DNA of 64,000 nt, from assembly GCF_028885415.1 (NCBI RefSeq), contig NZ_CP118527.1:558001-622000 (forward strand), given 5' to 3'. Within the stretch, counting starts at the first letter, position 1, and each line of letters starts with the position of its first letter. Below are positions 45,295 through 56,107 of this stretch, piece after piece. Position numbers and translations under genes: made by a program. The DNA is from Streptomyces coeruleorubidus (GTDB taxonomy: Bacteria > Actinomycetota > Actinomycetes > Streptomycetales > Streptomycetaceae). A model generated the notes under the pieces. That model was not told the DNA's origin. It did not search any database and saw only the letters and a program-made list of their open reading frames with translations.

Positions 45295-47198
45295 TCAGGG
45301 CGTGTAGACGGTGGGCCGTGGAGCCGCCGACATCCCGTTGCCGATGAAGAAGCTCGGGTGCGGGGGCTGGTTGTACGCCGTGTTCTGCCAGGCCAGGGCC
45401 GTGCGGTACTGGGTGTCGTGGAGCAGGGTCGTGATGCGGGTGTTCGTCTGGTGCGGCGTGGAGTAGATCCGCAGGGCCCTGTTGTTCGACGTCGGCCAGA
45501 TGACCTCTTCACGCCAGTCGCCGAGGATGTCTCCGGACAGCGACGGAGTGGCCTTGGTGCCGTTGTTGGAGTGGACGCCCGAGCCGGTGAGCAGGCGGGT
45601 GTCGCCGGAGGTGCCGTACTTGTCGATGCGGGTGCCGTCGAGTAGTTCGCGGACGGGGTCACCGTCCCACCAGGACAGGAAGTTCGTGCTGGACGGCTCC
45701 CGGCCCAGGGAGGCGCCGGTCGCCGAGCGCAGGGTGGTGTCGGTGGCCGACCATGCCTCGGCACCCGGGCTGCCGGCGTGGACGTCGGCAGCGACCCCGC
45801 GGCCGTTGTCCGATCCGGAGGCCGTACGCCACAGGATCTGGCCGGTGCGCGCGTCGGCCATCCACGAGCCGGGCCGGCTGGAGCTTTCCGAGACCTTGAA
45901 GTACTCCAGGCCCGCGCGGGACGGGTTGAGGTCCCCGACGTGACCGGCGTCGCCGTGGCCCAGCCTGGTGGTCCACAGCCCGGAGCCGTTGTCGTCGACG
46001 GTCATCGCGCCGTAGACGATCTCGTCCTTGCCGTCGGCGTCGACGTCGGCGACGGACAGACTGTGGTTGCCCTGGCCGTCATAGCCCTTGCCGCTGTTGG
46101 CGGAGGAGGTGGTGTCGAAGGTCCAGCGACGGGTGAACTGGCCGCCTCGCCAGTCCCAGGCGGCTATCACCGTACGGGTGTAGTAGCCGCGCGCCATGAT
46201 CAGCGACGGGCGGGCGCCGTCGAGGTACGCCGTTCCGGCCAGGAAGCGGTCGACACGGTTGCCGTAGTTGTCGCCCCAGGAGGAGACGTTGCCCGGCCCG
46301 GGACGTAGTCGACGGTCCCCATCGCCTTGCCGGTCTGCCCGTTGAACATCGTCAGGTACTCGGGGCCGGAGAGCACATAGCCGCTGGAGTTGCGGTGGTC
46401 GGCCGACGAGCTGCCGATCACCGCGCCGGTGCCGTCCCGGGTGCCGTCGGCGGTCTTCATGGCCACCTCGGCCTTGCCGTCGCCGTCGTAGTCGTACACC
46501 TGGAACTGCGTGTAGTGGGCGCCGGAGCGGATGTTGCGGCCCAGGTCGATGCGCCACAGCCGGGTGCCGTCGAGCTTGATGCCGTCGACGATGGTGTTGC
46601 CGGTGTAGCCGGACTGGGCGTTGTCCTTGGCGTTGGTGGGATACCACTTCAGGACCAGGTCGAGCTCGCCGTCGCCGTCGAGGTCGCCGAGGGAGGCGTC
46701 GTTGGCCTCGTAGGTGTACGCCGAGTTGCCCGGGGCGGTGCCACCGGCCGGCGGCGAGATCGGTACGTCCAGGTAACCCGGCCGGAACTGCAACGCGCGC
46801 TCGGAGGGGGCCTGCTCGGTGCCGTTCACCACCGGGCGCACCGTGTAGTCGGCGGAGTCCTGGGCGCCGGAGTCGAAGTAGTTCGTGGAGCCGGTGATCG
46901 GCGAGGAGTTGAGCTTGGTGGCGCCGCGGTAGACGTTGAACGCCACGTCGTTCGGGTCGGTGGCCAGCCAGCGCCACGACACCAGGTTTCCGCTGCTGGT
47001 GTGGACGCTGGTCAGTCCCCGGTCGAGGCGCTCCACCTGTCGCGCGGTCGCGGCCTGCGCGGTCTGGGGAAGCATGGTGAGCGCGGAGGCGGCCAGCGCG
47101 AGTGCGGTGGCGAGGACGCCCGCCACTCGGCCGCCCGAGGCGCGGCGGATTCTTCGTTGACGCGGCGCCGTACGGGGACGCGGGTGAGAGTCGGTCAC
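45295..47198 (-). pseudogene. PL11 rhamnogalacturonan lyase, single frameshift
   Basis: The GTG at 47198 (GGAGGT upstream) starts a protein with signal peptide (GVLATALALAASALTMLPQT), a fibronectin-like domain (VSWRWLATDPNDVAFNVYRG) and PL11 propeller blades with calcium motifs (DLDGDGELDLVLKWYP, YDYDGDGKAEVAMKTADG). The frame slips near 46295 after VDYVPG and continues as NVSSWGDNYGNRVDRFLAGT, DVDADGKDEIVYGAMTVDD and GDILGDWREEVIWPT. One base restored gives 634 residues. It cleaves the rhamnose-galacturonate backbone of RG-I by beta-elimination. Likely intact. Confidence 0.85.
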
Positions 47199-47537
47199 AG
47201 TGACCTCCGGTGTGGGGGATGTGCATGCCTAGCGGTGGATCACGGGGTGGTGGCCGACGGGGTGCCATCCCCGCGGAGGGATCTGCGTTTCATGGTCATG
47301 AGGCTCCTTGCCCTCCAGCCGATGTGGGGTCCGGGGGCCGGCATCCGCTGCGGGACGGCACGAGCAGCGAAGCGCCCGTCGTGGAGCCGGTGACCGAGCG
47401 CCTCGCTGTCCGCGTTCGTGGATGATCAGGGGAGGGCCGCCGTGCACGCCGTCGAGTGACGTGATCATGACAGTCTCGTCTGTCTGACGATCCTCAGGTG
47501 CGGGAACGTCACGTCGGGCGTGTGGAGCGGTTCCTCC
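47199..47537. other. Intergenic upstream of the PL11 lyase
   Basis: I see no gene. A small inverted repeat GACAG-TCTCGT-CTGTC (47467-47482) is the only notable element; the promoter for the lyase transcript should be here. Confidence 0.4.
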
Positions 47538-48419
47538 TCAGCCCAGGACGGCTTCCCACCTGGTGTTGGACCCGGACGCGTCGGCCGGGAGACGGTCCCG
47601 TGCGGCGGTGTCGCCGTACATGGTCCAGCGGGCCCAGTCGACGACGGTCCTCGGGAAGCGCTGGTCGCTCCAGAAGCTGGTGTGGCTGCCACCGACGAAG
47701 GTGAGGAACGCCTTGGGCCAGGCAATCTCCTTGTACGCCTGCCGGGCCGAGGAGTACTGCGTGGTCGAGTCCCGGTCGCCGTGGACGAACAGGACCTTGG
47801 CGGAGACCGAGCTGGACGGGTTGCCCATGTCCACGCAGGACTGGGGGTTGGCGGAGATGATCCGGCGGTCGGGCCAGGAGGTCAGCAGGCCGTGGGTGAT
47901 CATGCCGCCCAGGGAGTGGCCCGAGACGCCGACGCCGATGCCGGTGTTGATGTGCCCGGCCAGCGGTCCGCTCGCGTTGAGGGCGAGGGTGTTGGTGAGG
48001 ATCTGGGAGACGTCCTTGGAGGAGTTGCCGTTGTTGACGTCGTTGAAGTTGTGGTTGAAGTGCGGGGCGGGGACGACGAAGCCCGCCGAGGCCAGGGCCC
48101 GGATGATGAACAGGGAGTTCTGCGGGCTGCTTCCGTAGCCGTGGGTGAAGTTGTAGACGGGGAAGACACCGCCTGCGACCGGGGCGTTCGTCACCGGGCT
48201 GCCGCCGGGGGTGCCGGTGGCGGGGTAGTAGACGTAGGTGGTGCACCGGCGGCTGCCGCGGGTCCAGTCATACCGGCGCACGCCGACCGCGAACGGCGTG
48301 GTCGGTGCGCCCTGCGGCCTGACGAGGGCGCCTGCCTGCCCGGTGCCGAGCAGGGAGGCGCCCACGCCCGCTGCTCCGGCCGCGCTCAGGGCCAGGAAGG
48401 TGCGCCGTTGCATGCTCAT
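47538..48419 (-). CDS. Tat-exported alpha/beta hydrolase (dienelactone hydrolase/cutinase-like)
   Basis: The 293-residue protein starts MSMQRRTFLALSAAGAAGVG, a twin-arginine signal. The hydrolase core has FPVYNFTHGYGSSPQNSLFI (oxyanion region), the nucleophile elbow VGVSGHSLGGMITHGLL, a later Asp in LFVHGDRDSTTQY, and the catalytic His in VGGSHTSFWS. It resembles secreted PET-hydrolase/chlorophyllase-like lipases; the substrate could be a plant ester given its pectin-degrading neighbours. Confidence 0.88.
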   Translation of the reverse strand: MSMQRRTFLALSAAGAAGVGASLLGTGQAGALVRPQGAPTTPFAVGVRRYDWTRGSRRCTTYVYYPATGTPGGSPVTNAPVAGGVFPVYNFTHGYGSSPQNSLFIIRALASAGFVVPAPHFNHNFNDVNNGNSSKDVSQILTNTLALNASGPLAGHINTGIGVGVSGHSLGGMITHGLLTSWPDRRIISANPQSCVDMGNPSSSVSAKVLFVHGDRDSTTQYSSARQAYKEIAWPKAFLTFVGGSHTSFWSDQRFPRTVVDWARWTMYGDTAARDRLPADASGSNTRWEAVLG

Positions 48420-48797
48420 GGATGAACTCCTGTGTGAGTGGGGGGTTGCTCGTGGGGGAAGTGCGGGTATCGCGGCCCGGTCGCTTCACTGGTGAGGGAG
48501 CGTCAGGTGGGGGTGACGGGGCGATGGTGCGGCTTCCGCTGAACACGCACGGTGCGGTGGCGGCCGCCGAACGCCGACCGGCCGTGACTCACGCATGAAG
48601 TGCCTCCTGTCACCACTGATGCGGAGGTACAAAGGCCCGAGGCGGCGAGGAGCGATGCATACGATCTGCTCTCTGCGACCACATGACTGTGAACGCTCCC
48701 ACACCGTTTCGAATAACAGAAAGAGTCGCGACCGCACTCTCATCTGTCAATCGCTGCGACCCAAATCCCTTTGAACTCAGGGTCAGACCGCCGAGCG
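48420..48797. other. Intergenic with a LacI-type operator candidate
   Basis: No gene. TGTGAACGCTCCCACA at 48688-48703 resembles the GGGAGCGCTCCC-type sites bound by LacI-family regulators (CebR-like) in Streptomyces, on the promoter side of the alpha/beta hydrolase. It differs from the CGAACCGGTTCG sites of the sugar locus. Confidence 0.4.
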
Positions 48798-49709
48798 TCA
48801 GCCGTGGCTGTGACCGATACCAGCACTCATGCCGGCGATCGTATGGGCACTGATGTCGAGGTGCGGACCGTCCGCCAACCGGGCCGCCACCGAACGGACA
48901 TGCTCCTGAGCCGGGTGGGCCAGACCGTCGTACACCGCGACGCACACTTCCCTCGCCCGGGACCGAGGCCAGTCGGCCGGCAGCAGATCGATGGGCAGCA
49001 ACGGGTCCAGCACCGGGAAATGACGGTAGGTGTTCATCACCTCGGTACGGGCGCGCACCGCCGCGGCGCCCGTGACACCACCAGCACCGATACGGGGCAG
49101 CAGGCCGCTCCACCGCCGGATGAACATCTCGTACTGACCGGCGATGCCGGGCAGGTCCCACGCCTCGATCGGACTGCGGTCGGCCTCCGTCTGCAGATCC
49201 ACCTGCCGCGCACGGAACACACTCACCGCCCCCAGCGCCAAGCCGGCCAGTTCGGCACGCCCCTTGGGCGTGAGCGGGTGCGGCGACGCCCACACCGCGT
49301 CGTACAACGGCGCGAACCCCCGCCACCGCAACGCGGTGCGCAGCGCACGCCGTCGCGCACTCTCCCGTTCCGGCACAGAGAACGCCACCAGGGTCCACCA
49401 CCCGTCCCACGAGTCGGGCCGCGTGGTGAACGTGGCGATCGAGGCACCACCGCTCCACAGATCCACAGCGGCCTCCCGCGTCAGCCGGTACGAGCTGTAC
49501 CGCCCCCGCCGACTGCCCTCCAACACCCCCCGACGCGCCAGCCTGCTGATCGTCGTACGGGCGGCACCAGCGGCCACCTCGAACTCCCCCAGCAACGCCA
49601 CGATCGCCGCCGCCGGCAACCAAACCCGACCCGGGAACGTGTAATCGGCGACCAAGGTGACCACCAAACCCGCTGGCGAAGCATCAGCCTGCCAGCGCGG
49701 CGTGCGCAC
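48798..49709 (-). CDS. PaaX-family transcriptional regulator
   Basis: I choose the GTG at 49709 ([15 protein letters not shown]); a TTG at 49763 is an alternative, and the frame extends further without homology. About 303 residues: N-terminal PaaX winged helix ([40 protein letters not shown]), central Cas2-like domain ([38 protein letters not shown]) and C-terminal PaaX_C (FRRWSG-like [11 protein letters not shown] and [20 protein letters not shown]). PaaX proteins repress phenylacetate and related aromatic catabolism via CoA-thioester inducers; no such genes are nearby. Confidence 0.85.
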   Translation of the reverse strand: MRTPRWQADASPAGLVVTLVADYTFPGRVWLPAAAIVALLGEFEVAAGAARTTISRLARRGVLEGSRRGRYSSYRLTREAAVDLWSGGASIATFTTRPDSWDGWWTLVAFSVPERESARRRALRTALRWRGFAPLYDAVWASPHPLTPKGRAELAGLALGAVSVFRARQVDLQTEADRSPIEAWDLPGIAGQYEMFIRRWSGLLPRIGAGGVTGAAAVRARTEVMNTYRHFPVLDPLLPIDLLPADWPRSRAREVCVAVYDGLAHPAQEHVRSVAARLADGPHLDISAHTIAGMSAGIGHSHG

Positions 49710-49869
49710 CGGCCGAGTGCCGTCGCCAGAGAAGATCTCCTCGTGTTGGGACAGGTTCGCCAAGGTCCGCTCCGACGCATCGAATAGGGCGGTCCCACTG
49801 TAACGACCCGACCCGACGACCGGAGGTGACTCCTGACTGGCCTGGCGGCATGACAGTTCCGCGCCCGAC

Positions 49870-50110
49870 CGGGCGTCTGAGTGGAGCATGTTCCGGGCCC
49901 CGGCTGGGTCTCGCCCACGTCCGCGTCGGCACGGCCCGTGCGAGAGCTCTTCGAGGTCCGGGAAGCACTGGAGGGGCTCGCGGTGGCACGGATCATCGCG
50001 TCACCGCGTGGCAGGAAGCGGCCGAAGCCCTGCGCATGGTCCTGGAAAAGCTCCACGACGCCTTCGAATCAGGCGCGGATCTGGCTGCGAAGGTCGAAGC
50101 CGGTCCTCGC
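49870..50110 (+). pseudogene. GntR/FCD regulator remnant upstream of sdaA
   Basis: [20 protein letters not shown] in one frame and [20 protein letters not shown] in another (shift near 50000) are helices of an FCD ligand domain. The GntR winged helix is missing, and so is the C-terminus. It may once have been the regulator of the serine dehydratase gene that follows. Confidence 0.5.
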
Positions 50111-50154
50111 CCGTGCGGCAGGCGTCTTGACAACCTGGATCACAGAAGAAAAGC

Positions 50155-50164
50155 TGTTGCGTAT
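50155..50164 (+). promoter_or_regulatory. TGTTGCGTAT box upstream of sdaA
   Basis: Matches the boxes between the Rieske gene and purU. A partial second copy (TGGTTGC) follows 17 bases downstream. About 100 bases before the sdaA start. Confidence 0.55.
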
Positions 50165-50263
50165 AGAGATGCTGGTTGCTTCATCAGAAACCAGGGCATC
50201 CGCGGTCGAGAGGTTTCGCTCGCACCTCCCGCCACACTCACGCGCAGACAAGGGAGCCCGCTC

Positions 50264-51646
50264 GTGGCCATCTCCGTCTTCGACCTCTTCTCCATCGGCA
50301 TAGGCCCGTCCAGTTCGCACACGGTCGGTCCCATGCGGGCCGCCCGCATGTTCGCCGGCAGGCTGGAGAAGGAAGATCTGCTCGCGCGGACGGCGTCGGT
50401 ACGGGCCGAGCTCTTCGGCTCGCTGGGGGCCACCGGCCACGGTCACGGCAGCCCCAAGGCCGTCCTGCTCGGCCTGGAGGGCAACGAGCCGCACACCGTC
50501 GACGTCGCCGTGGCCGAACGGGACGTCGAGCGGATCAGGGCGACGGGCAGGTTGCGGCTGCTGGGCAGCGAGCTCGGCGATGCCCACGAGATCGGCTTCG
50601 ACACGGAGCGGCAGTTGGTCCTGCACCGCCGCCGTTCCCTGCCGTACCACGCCAACGGCATGACGTTGTTCGCGTACGACAGCGAGGGGCTGTCCTTGCT
50701 GGAGGCCACCTACTACTCGGTCGGCGGCGGGTTCGTCGTCGACGAGGACGCCGTCGGTGCGGACCGGGTCAAGGTCGACGACACGGTGCTGAAGTACCCG
50801 TTCGGCAGCGGCGACGAGCTGCTGCGCCTGACCCGGGAGACGGGTCTGTCGATCTCGGCGCTGATGCTGGAGAACGAGCTGGCCTGGCGGACCGAGGAGG
50901 AGATCCGCGCGGGGCTGCTGGAGATCTGGCGGGTGATGCGGGAGTGCGTGGCACGCGGCCTGTCCTGTGAGGGGATCCTGCCGGGCGGGCTCAGGGTCCG
51001 CCGCCGTTCCACCGCCGTGGCCAAGGCGCTGCGGGCCGAGGGCGACCCGGCGGGGCGGGCGTTGGAGTGGGTGACCCTCTACGCCATGGCCGTCAACGAG
51101 GAGAACGCGGCCGGTGGCCGGGTCGTCACCGCTCCGACGAACGGCGCGGCCGGCATCATCCCTGCGGTCCTGCACTACTACGTCAACTTCGTGCACGGAG
51201 CCGACGACGACGCCGTGGTCCGGTTCCTGCTGGCGGCCGGCGCCATCGGCCTGCTGTTCAAGGAGAACGCCTCGATCTCGGGCGCCGAGGTCGGCTGCCA
51301 GGGCGAGGTCGGCGCCGCCTGTTCCATGGCCGCGGGCGGCCTCGCGGAGGTACTCGGCGGCTCGCCCGAACAGGTGGAGAACGCCGCCGAGATCGGCATG
51401 GAGCACAACCTGGGCCTGACCTGCGACCCGGTCGGCGGCCTGGTGCAGATCCCCTGCATCGAGCGCAACGGCATGGCGGCGGTCAAGGCCGTCACCGCGG
51501 CCCGGATGGCCCTGCGGGGCGACGGCCGCCACCACGTCTCCCTGGACAAGGTCATCAAGACCATGAAGGAGACGGGCGCCGACATGAAGGTCAAGTACAA
51601 GGAGACGGCCCGCGGCGGGCTCGCGGTCAACGTCATCGAGTGCTGA
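50264..51646 (+). CDS. sdaA: L-serine ammonia-lyase (serine dehydratase)
   Basis: From the GTG at 50264 (AAGGGAG upstream) the 460-residue enzyme has the single-chain SdaA layout. The beta domain contains [20 protein letters not shown] and [18 protein letters not shown]. The alpha domain contains [20 protein letters not shown] and the iron-sulfur cysteines in [18 protein letters not shown] and [15 protein letters not shown]. It deaminates serine to pyruvate with an oxygen-sensitive [4Fe-4S] cluster. It heads the sdaA-fdhD-mshA unit. Serine would come from glycine plus methylene-THF produced by sarcosine oxidase. Confidence 0.95.
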   Translation: MAISVFDLFSIGIGPSSSHTVGPMRAARMFAGRLEKEDLLARTASVRAELFGSLGATGHGHGSPKAVLLGLEGNEPHTVDVAVAERDVERIRATGRLRLLGSELGDAHEIGFDTERQLVLHRRRSLPYHANGMTLFAYDSEGLSLLEATYYSVGGGFVVDEDAVGADRVKVDDTVLKYPFGSGDELLRLTRETGLSISALMLENELAWRTEEEIRAGLLEIWRVMRECVARGLSCEGILPGGLRVRRRSTAVAKALRAEGDPAGRALEWVTLYAMAVNEENAAGGRVVTAPTNGAAGIIPAVLHYYVNFVHGADDDAVVRFLLAAGAIGLLFKENASISGAEVGCQGEVGAACSMAAGGLAEVLGGSPEQVENAAEIGMEHNLGLTCDPVGGLVQIPCIERNGMAAVKAVTAARMALRGDGRHHVSLDKVIKTMKETGADMKVKYKETARGGLAVNVIEC

Positions 51647-51677
51647 GGACGCGGCAGCCGAGATCTGGGGAGTGTGC

Positions 51678-52529
51678 GTGGGACGGGTCACCGAGCGACG
51701 GCGCGTACTGCGCATCCGGGACGGGGCGGTGGGCAGCCGGCCGGACACCCTGGTGGCGGAGGAGCCGCTGGAGATCCGGCTGAACGGCAAGCCCCTCGCG
51801 ATCACCATGCGCACGCCCGGCGACGACTTCGCGCTGGCCGCCGGGTTCCTGGTGAGCGAGGGCGTCCTCGGCCGGGGCGAGGAGCTGGCGAACATCGTGT
51901 ACTGCGCGGGCGCGACGACTGACGGCTCCAACACGTACAACGTCGTCGACGTGCGGCTCGCGCCCGGCGTGGCGGTGCCGGACATCTCACTCGAGCGGAA
52001 CGTGTACACCACCTCCTCGTGCGGTCTGTGCGGCAAGGCGAGCCTGGACGCCGTGCGGACCACCGCCCGTTGGCCGATCGCCGACACTCCCCCGGTCCGG
52101 GTCGCTCCCGATCTGCTGGCCGCCCTTCCCGACCGGCTGCGGGCCGCGCAGCGGGTGTTCGACCGCACCGGAGGGCTGCACGCCGCGGGGCTGTTCTCGG
52201 CGGACGGGGAGCTGCTGGATCTCCGTGAGGACGTGGGCCGTCACAACGCGGTCGACAAACTGATCGGGTGCGCGCTGCGGTCCGGCGCGCTGCCGCTGTC
52301 CCGGACCATCCTGCTGGTCTCCGGCCGCGCGTCCTTCGAGCTGGCGCAGAAGGCGGTCATGGCGGGCATCCCGGTGCTGGCCGCGGTCTCGGCGCCCTCC
52401 TCCCTCGCGGTGGACCTGGCGGCGGAGACCGGCCTCACGCTGGTCGGTTTCCTGCGCGGCAGCTCCATGAACGTGTACGCCGGCGAGCAGCGCATCGCCT
52501 TGGGGCCGCGAGGGGGTCGCCCGGAGTGA
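51678..52529 (+). CDS. fdhD: FdhD sulfurtransferase for formate dehydrogenase
   Basis: I choose the GTG at 51678 because GGGGAG is 5 bases upstream; a GTG at 51672 is also in frame. The 283-residue protein has [20 protein letters not shown], the catalytic [14 protein letters not shown] (CxxC persulfide site), [20 protein letters not shown] and [16 protein letters not shown]. FdhD moves sulfur from IscS/NifS to the Mo-bis-MGD cofactor, as required for FdhF-type formate dehydrogenases. The client molybdoenzyme is encoded nearby on the other strand. Stop overlaps the next start by four bases. Confidence 0.93.
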   Translation: MGRVTERRRVLRIRDGAVGSRPDTLVAEEPLEIRLNGKPLAITMRTPGDDFALAAGFLVSEGVLGRGEELANIVYCAGATTDGSNTYNVVDVRLAPGVAVPDISLERNVYTTSSCGLCGKASLDAVRTTARWPIADTPPVRVAPDLLAALPDRLRAAQRVFDRTGGLHAAGLFSADGELLDLREDVGRHNAVDKLIGCALRSGALPLSRTILLVSGRASFELAQKAVMAGIPVLAAVSAPSSLAVDLAAETGLTLVGFLRGSSMNVYAGEQRIALGPRGGRPE

Positions 52530-53797
52530 GCCGTCGCCGCCCCCGCCGCGTCGCGATGTTCAGCGTGCACACCTCGCCCTTGCATCAGCCGGGCACCGGC
52601 GACGCGGGCGGCATGAACGTCTACGTCGTCGAACTCGCCAAGTGCCTCGCCGCGATCGGCATCGAGGTGGAGATCTTCACCCGGGCGACCTCGGCGGCGC
52701 TGCCGCCCACCGTCGAGCTCGCGCCCGGCGTGCTGGCGCGGCATGTGGTCGCCGGCCCCTACGAGGGCCTGGCCAAGGAGGAGCTGCCGGCGCGGCTGTG
52801 CGACTTCACGCACGGAGTGACGCGGGTCTGGGCCGGGCAGCGTCCCGGGTACTACGATGTCGTGCACTCGCACTACTGGCTGTCCGGACAGGTCGGCCGG
52901 CTCACCGCCGAACGCTGGCGCGTACCGCTCGTGCACGCCATGCACACCATGGCCCTGGTCAAGAACGCGTCCCTCGCCGAGGGCGACACACCCGAACCCG
53001 AGTCCCGCGTGCTCGGGGAGACACGGGTCGTCCGGGGCGCACACCGGCTCATCGCCAACACGGCGAAGGAAGCGGAGGAGTTGTGCCGCCACTACGACGC
53101 GGAACCCGGCCGGGTCGCCGTCGTGCACCCCGGCGTGAACCTGAACCTCTTCCGGCCCGATCCTCGCGGGGTCGAGGCCGGCCGGGCCGCGGCGCGGGCC
53201 AGGCTCGGGCTGCCGCCTCAGGCACTGATCCCGCTCTTCGCCGGCCGCATCCAGCCCCTCAAGGCTCCGGACATACTGCTGCGTGCGGTGGCCCGGCTGC
53301 TGGTGGAGCGGCCGCGGCTGCGTGAGCGGATCGTCGTGCCGGTCGTGGGCGGGCCGAGCGGCAGGGGCATGGCCAGGCCGGAGGAGTTGCAGAAGCTCGC
53401 CGCCCAGCTCGGCATCGGGGATGTGGTGCTGTTCCGTCCGCCGATGGATCAGGCGGAGCTCGCGGACTGGTACCGGGCGGCGACCGTGCTGGTCATGCCG
53501 TCCTACAGCGAGTCCTTCGGTCTGGTGGCCGCCGAGGCGCAGGCCTGCGGCACGCCGGTGATCGCGGCCGCGGTCGGCGGTCTGCCGGTGGCCGTTCGGG
53601 ACGGAGTGAGCGGCGTGCTGGTGCCGGGGCACAGGCCCGCGGACTACGCGCGGGCGCTGCGCCGCTTCGCCGACGACCCGGCGCTCTCGGCCCGGATGGG
53701 CGCGGCAGCCGCCCGGCACGCCGAGTCGTTCGGCTGGGACACGGCCGCCGCGGCCACGGCGGACGTGTACGCGGCGGCGATGCGCGAGCGTGACTGA
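52526..53797 (+). CDS. mshA: MshA-type D-inositol-3-phosphate glycosyltransferase (mycothiol)
   Basis: The 423-residue GT4-family protein begins [20 protein letters not shown] and keeps the MshA signature [20 protein letters not shown], the acceptor-site [53 protein letters not shown] and the UDP-GlcNAc-binding [20 protein letters not shown]. MshA makes the first committed step of mycothiol, the actinobacterial thiol. Its GTG overlaps the fdhD stop, unusual for mshA, which in Streptomyces is normally in another locus; this may be a second copy. A link to mycothiol-dependent formaldehyde oxidation fits the one-carbon genes around it (inference). Confidence 0.88.
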   Translation: MSRRRPRRVAMFSVHTSPLHQPGTGDAGGMNVYVVELAKCLAAIGIEVEIFTRATSAALPPTVELAPGVLARHVVAGPYEGLAKEELPARLCDFTHGVTRVWAGQRPGYYDVVHSHYWLSGQVGRLTAERWRVPLVHAMHTMALVKNASLAEGDTPEPESRVLGETRVVRGAHRLIANTAKEAEELCRHYDAEPGRVAVVHPGVNLNLFRPDPRGVEAGRAAARARLGLPPQALIPLFAGRIQPLKAPDILLRAVARLLVERPRLRERIVVPVVGGPSGRGMARPEELQKLAAQLGIGDVVLFRPPMDQAELADWYRAATVLVMPSYSESFGLVAAEAQACGTPVIAAAVGGLPVAVRDGVSGVLVPGHRPADYARALRRFADDPALSARMGAAAARHAESFGWDTAAAATADVYAAAMRERD

Positions 53798-53809
53798 CCG
53801 GCGCTCCGG

Positions 53810-56104
53810 TCAGTGCGCCGGTTCCAGCCGGACCACGATGGACTTGGAGGTCGGCGTGTTGCTGACCTCCGCGGTGGAGTCCAGCGGTACGAGGACGTTG
53901 GTCTCGGGGAAGTAGGCGGCGCAGCAGCCACGCGGGGTGGGATAGGCGACCGTTCGGAAGGCCGGTGCCCGGCGCTCGACCCCGTCGGAGAACTCGCTGA
54001 CGATGTCGACCGGATCGCCCTCGGTCAGGCCGTGCGCGGCGAGGTCGTCCGGGTGGACGAAGAGCACCCTGCGGCCCTGGTGGATGCCCCGGTAGCGGTC
54101 GTCCAGGCCGTAGATGGTGGTGTTGTACTGGTCGTGCGAACGGATGGTCTGCAGCAGCAGCCGCCCCTGCGGGACGCGCAGCACATCCAGCGGGTTGACG
54201 GTGAAGTTGGCCAGCCCGGTCCTGGTGGGGAAGCGCCTCTCGTCGCGTGGCGGGTGGGGCAGGGCGAAGCCGCCCGGCCGGCGCACCCGGGCGTTGAAGT
54301 CCTCGAAGCCGGGGATCACCCGGGCGATCCTGTCCCGGATCAGGTCGTAGTCCGCCTCGAAGTCGGCCCAGGGCACCTGCGGACCGCCGCTGTCGAGGGC
54401 CGCGTTCGCCATCCGGCAGATGATCGCGACCTCGCTCAGCAAGGCGTCGGAGGCGGGCGCCAGCCGGCCACGCGAGAGGTGCACCATGCCCATGGAGTCC
54501 TCCACCGTCACCCGTTGCTCCCCGGTGGGCCGCAGGTCGGCTTCGGTGCGGCCCAGGCAGGGCAGGATGAGCGCCTGGCGGCCGGTCACCGCGTGGGACC
54601 GGTTGAGCTTGGTGGAGATCTGCACGGTGAGCTCGCAGTTGCGCAGAGCTCGCTCGGTGAGTTCGGTGTCCGGAGCGGCGGAGACGAAGTTGCCGCCGAG
54701 CGCGACGAAGACCCGTACCTGTCCGTCCCGCATGGCCCGGATGCTCTCCACCGCGTCGTGACCGTGGTGGCGCGGCGGCACGAAGCCGAACTCCGCGCCG
54801 AGCGCGTCGAGGAAGGCGGCGTCCGGCTTCTCGTGGATGCCCATGGTCCGGTCGCCCTGGACGTTGGAGTGCCCGCGCACGGGGCACAGGCCGGCGCCGG
54901 GGCGGCCGATGTTGCCGCGCAGCAGCAGGAAGTTGACGACCTCGCGGATGGTCGGCACCGAGTGGCGGTGCTGGGTGAGACCCATGGCCCAGCACACGAC
55001 GATCTTCCGGGCGGACAGGACCTCCTGGAACGCCTCCCGGATCTCCCGCTCCGACAGCCCGGTGGCCTCCAGGACGTCGTCCCAGGACGTCTTGCGGGCC
55101 TGGTCGGCGAACTCCTCGAAGCCGTGGGTGTGCGCGGTGATGAAGTCGCGGTCGAGGACCGTGCCGGGAGCGTCGTCCTCCGCCTCCAGGAGCATGCGGT
55201 TGAAGGCCTGGAAGAGGGCTTGGTCGCCGCCGAGCCTGATCTGCAGGTACAGGTCGGAGAGTTGCGTTCCCGCCCCCAGCACGCCGGAGGGCCGCTGGGG
55301 GTTCTTGAAACGCAACAGGCCCGCTTCGGGGAGGGGGTTGACCGAGATGACGCGGGCCCCCTTGTCCTTGGCGGTCTCGAGCGCCGAGAGCATCCGGGGA
55401 TGGTTGGTCCCCGGGTTCTGCCCGACGACGAGGATCAGGTCGGCCTCGTAAAGGTCCTCCAGCCGGACGCTGCCCTTGCCGATGCCGATGGTCTCGGTCA
55501 GGGCGGAGCCGCTCGACTCGTGGCACATGTTGGAGCAGTCCGGCAGGTTGTTGGTGCCGAGGAGCCGGACGAACAGCTGGTAGACGAAGGCGGCCTCGTT
55601 GCTCGCCCGGCCGGAGGTGTAGAAGGCGGCCTGGTCGGGTGAGTCGAGAGCGGCCAGCTCCCGGGCGATGACGGCGAACGCCTCGTCCCAGGAGATCTGC
55701 CGGTACCGGTCGCTGCCCGCCGGGCGGTACATGGGGTGGGTAAGGCGGCCCTGCTGACCGAGCCAGTAGTCGCTGCGTCCGGCCAGCTCCGCCAGGGTGT
55801 GCTCGGCGAAGAAACCGTGGCCGACCCGGCGCAGGGTCGCCTCCTCGGCCACCGCTTTGGCGCCGTTCTCGCAGAACTCGGCACGGTGCCGGTGCTCGGG
55901 CTCGGGCCAGGCGCATCCCGGGCAGTCGAATCCCGTCTTCTGGTTGACGCTCAGCAGGGTCAGCAGGCTGCGGCGGACGCCCATCTGCGCGTGGGCGTGG
56001 CGCAGCGAGGACGTGACCGCGGGAACGCCCGCGGCGTAATCCTTCGGCGGGCCCACCCGCAGACGGGAGTCACCGGGGTCCTCGGCAGGTGCCTTGCGGG
56101 TCAT
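53810..56104 (-). CDS. FdhF/YdeP-family molybdopterin oxidoreductase (formate dehydrogenase-like)
   Basis: The 764-residue protein has TGFDCPGCAWPEPEHRHRAE near the N-terminus, the bis-MGD fold (ISWDEAFAVIARELAALDSP, CSNMCHESSGSALTETIGIG, LILVVGQNPGTNHPRMLSAL) and a C-terminal molydopterin-dinucleotide domain (FVHPDDLAAHGLTEGDPVDI). This is the FdhF/YdeP (HVI/alternate FDH-alpha) family, whose members are presumed to oxidise formate. The fdhD gene is close on the other strand. It starts 3 bases after the Rieske oxygenase stop, so the two are one operon. Substrate is inferred from context. Confidence 0.88.
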   Translation of the reverse strand: MTRKAPAEDPGDSRLRVGPPKDYAAGVPAVTSSLRHAHAQMGVRRSLLTLLSVNQKTGFDCPGCAWPEPEHRHRAEFCENGAKAVAEEATLRRVGHGFFAEHTLAELAGRSDYWLGQQGRLTHPMYRPAGSDRYRQISWDEAFAVIARELAALDSPDQAAFYTSGRASNEAAFVYQLFVRLLGTNNLPDCSNMCHESSGSALTETIGIGKGSVRLEDLYEADLILVVGQNPGTNHPRMLSALETAKDKGARVISVNPLPEAGLLRFKNPQRPSGVLGAGTQLSDLYLQIRLGGDQALFQAFNRMLLEAEDDAPGTVLDRDFITAHTHGFEEFADQARKTSWDDVLEATGLSEREIREAFQEVLSARKIVVCWAMGLTQHRHSVPTIREVVNFLLLRGNIGRPGAGLCPVRGHSNVQGDRTMGIHEKPDAAFLDALGAEFGFVPPRHHGHDAVESIRAMRDGQVRVFVALGGNFVSAAPDTELTERALRNCELTVQISTKLNRSHAVTGRQALILPCLGRTEADLRPTGEQRVTVEDSMGMVHLSRGRLAPASDALLSEVAIICRMANAALDSGGPQVPWADFEADYDLIRDRIARVIPGFEDFNARVRRPGGFALPHPPRDERRFPTRTGLANFTVNPLDVLRVPQGRLLLQTIRSHDQYNTTIYGLDDRYRGIHQGRRVLFVHPDDLAAHGLTEGDPVDIVSEFSDGVERRAPAFRTVAYPTPRGCCAAYFPETNVLVPLDSTAEVSNTPTSKSIVVRLEPAH

Positions 56105-56107
56105 CGC

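Noticed and set aside
47465..47482. GACAG-TCTCGT-CTGTC as an operator of the pectin genes
   Set aside because: The repeat is only five bases and occurs once; too weak to claim.
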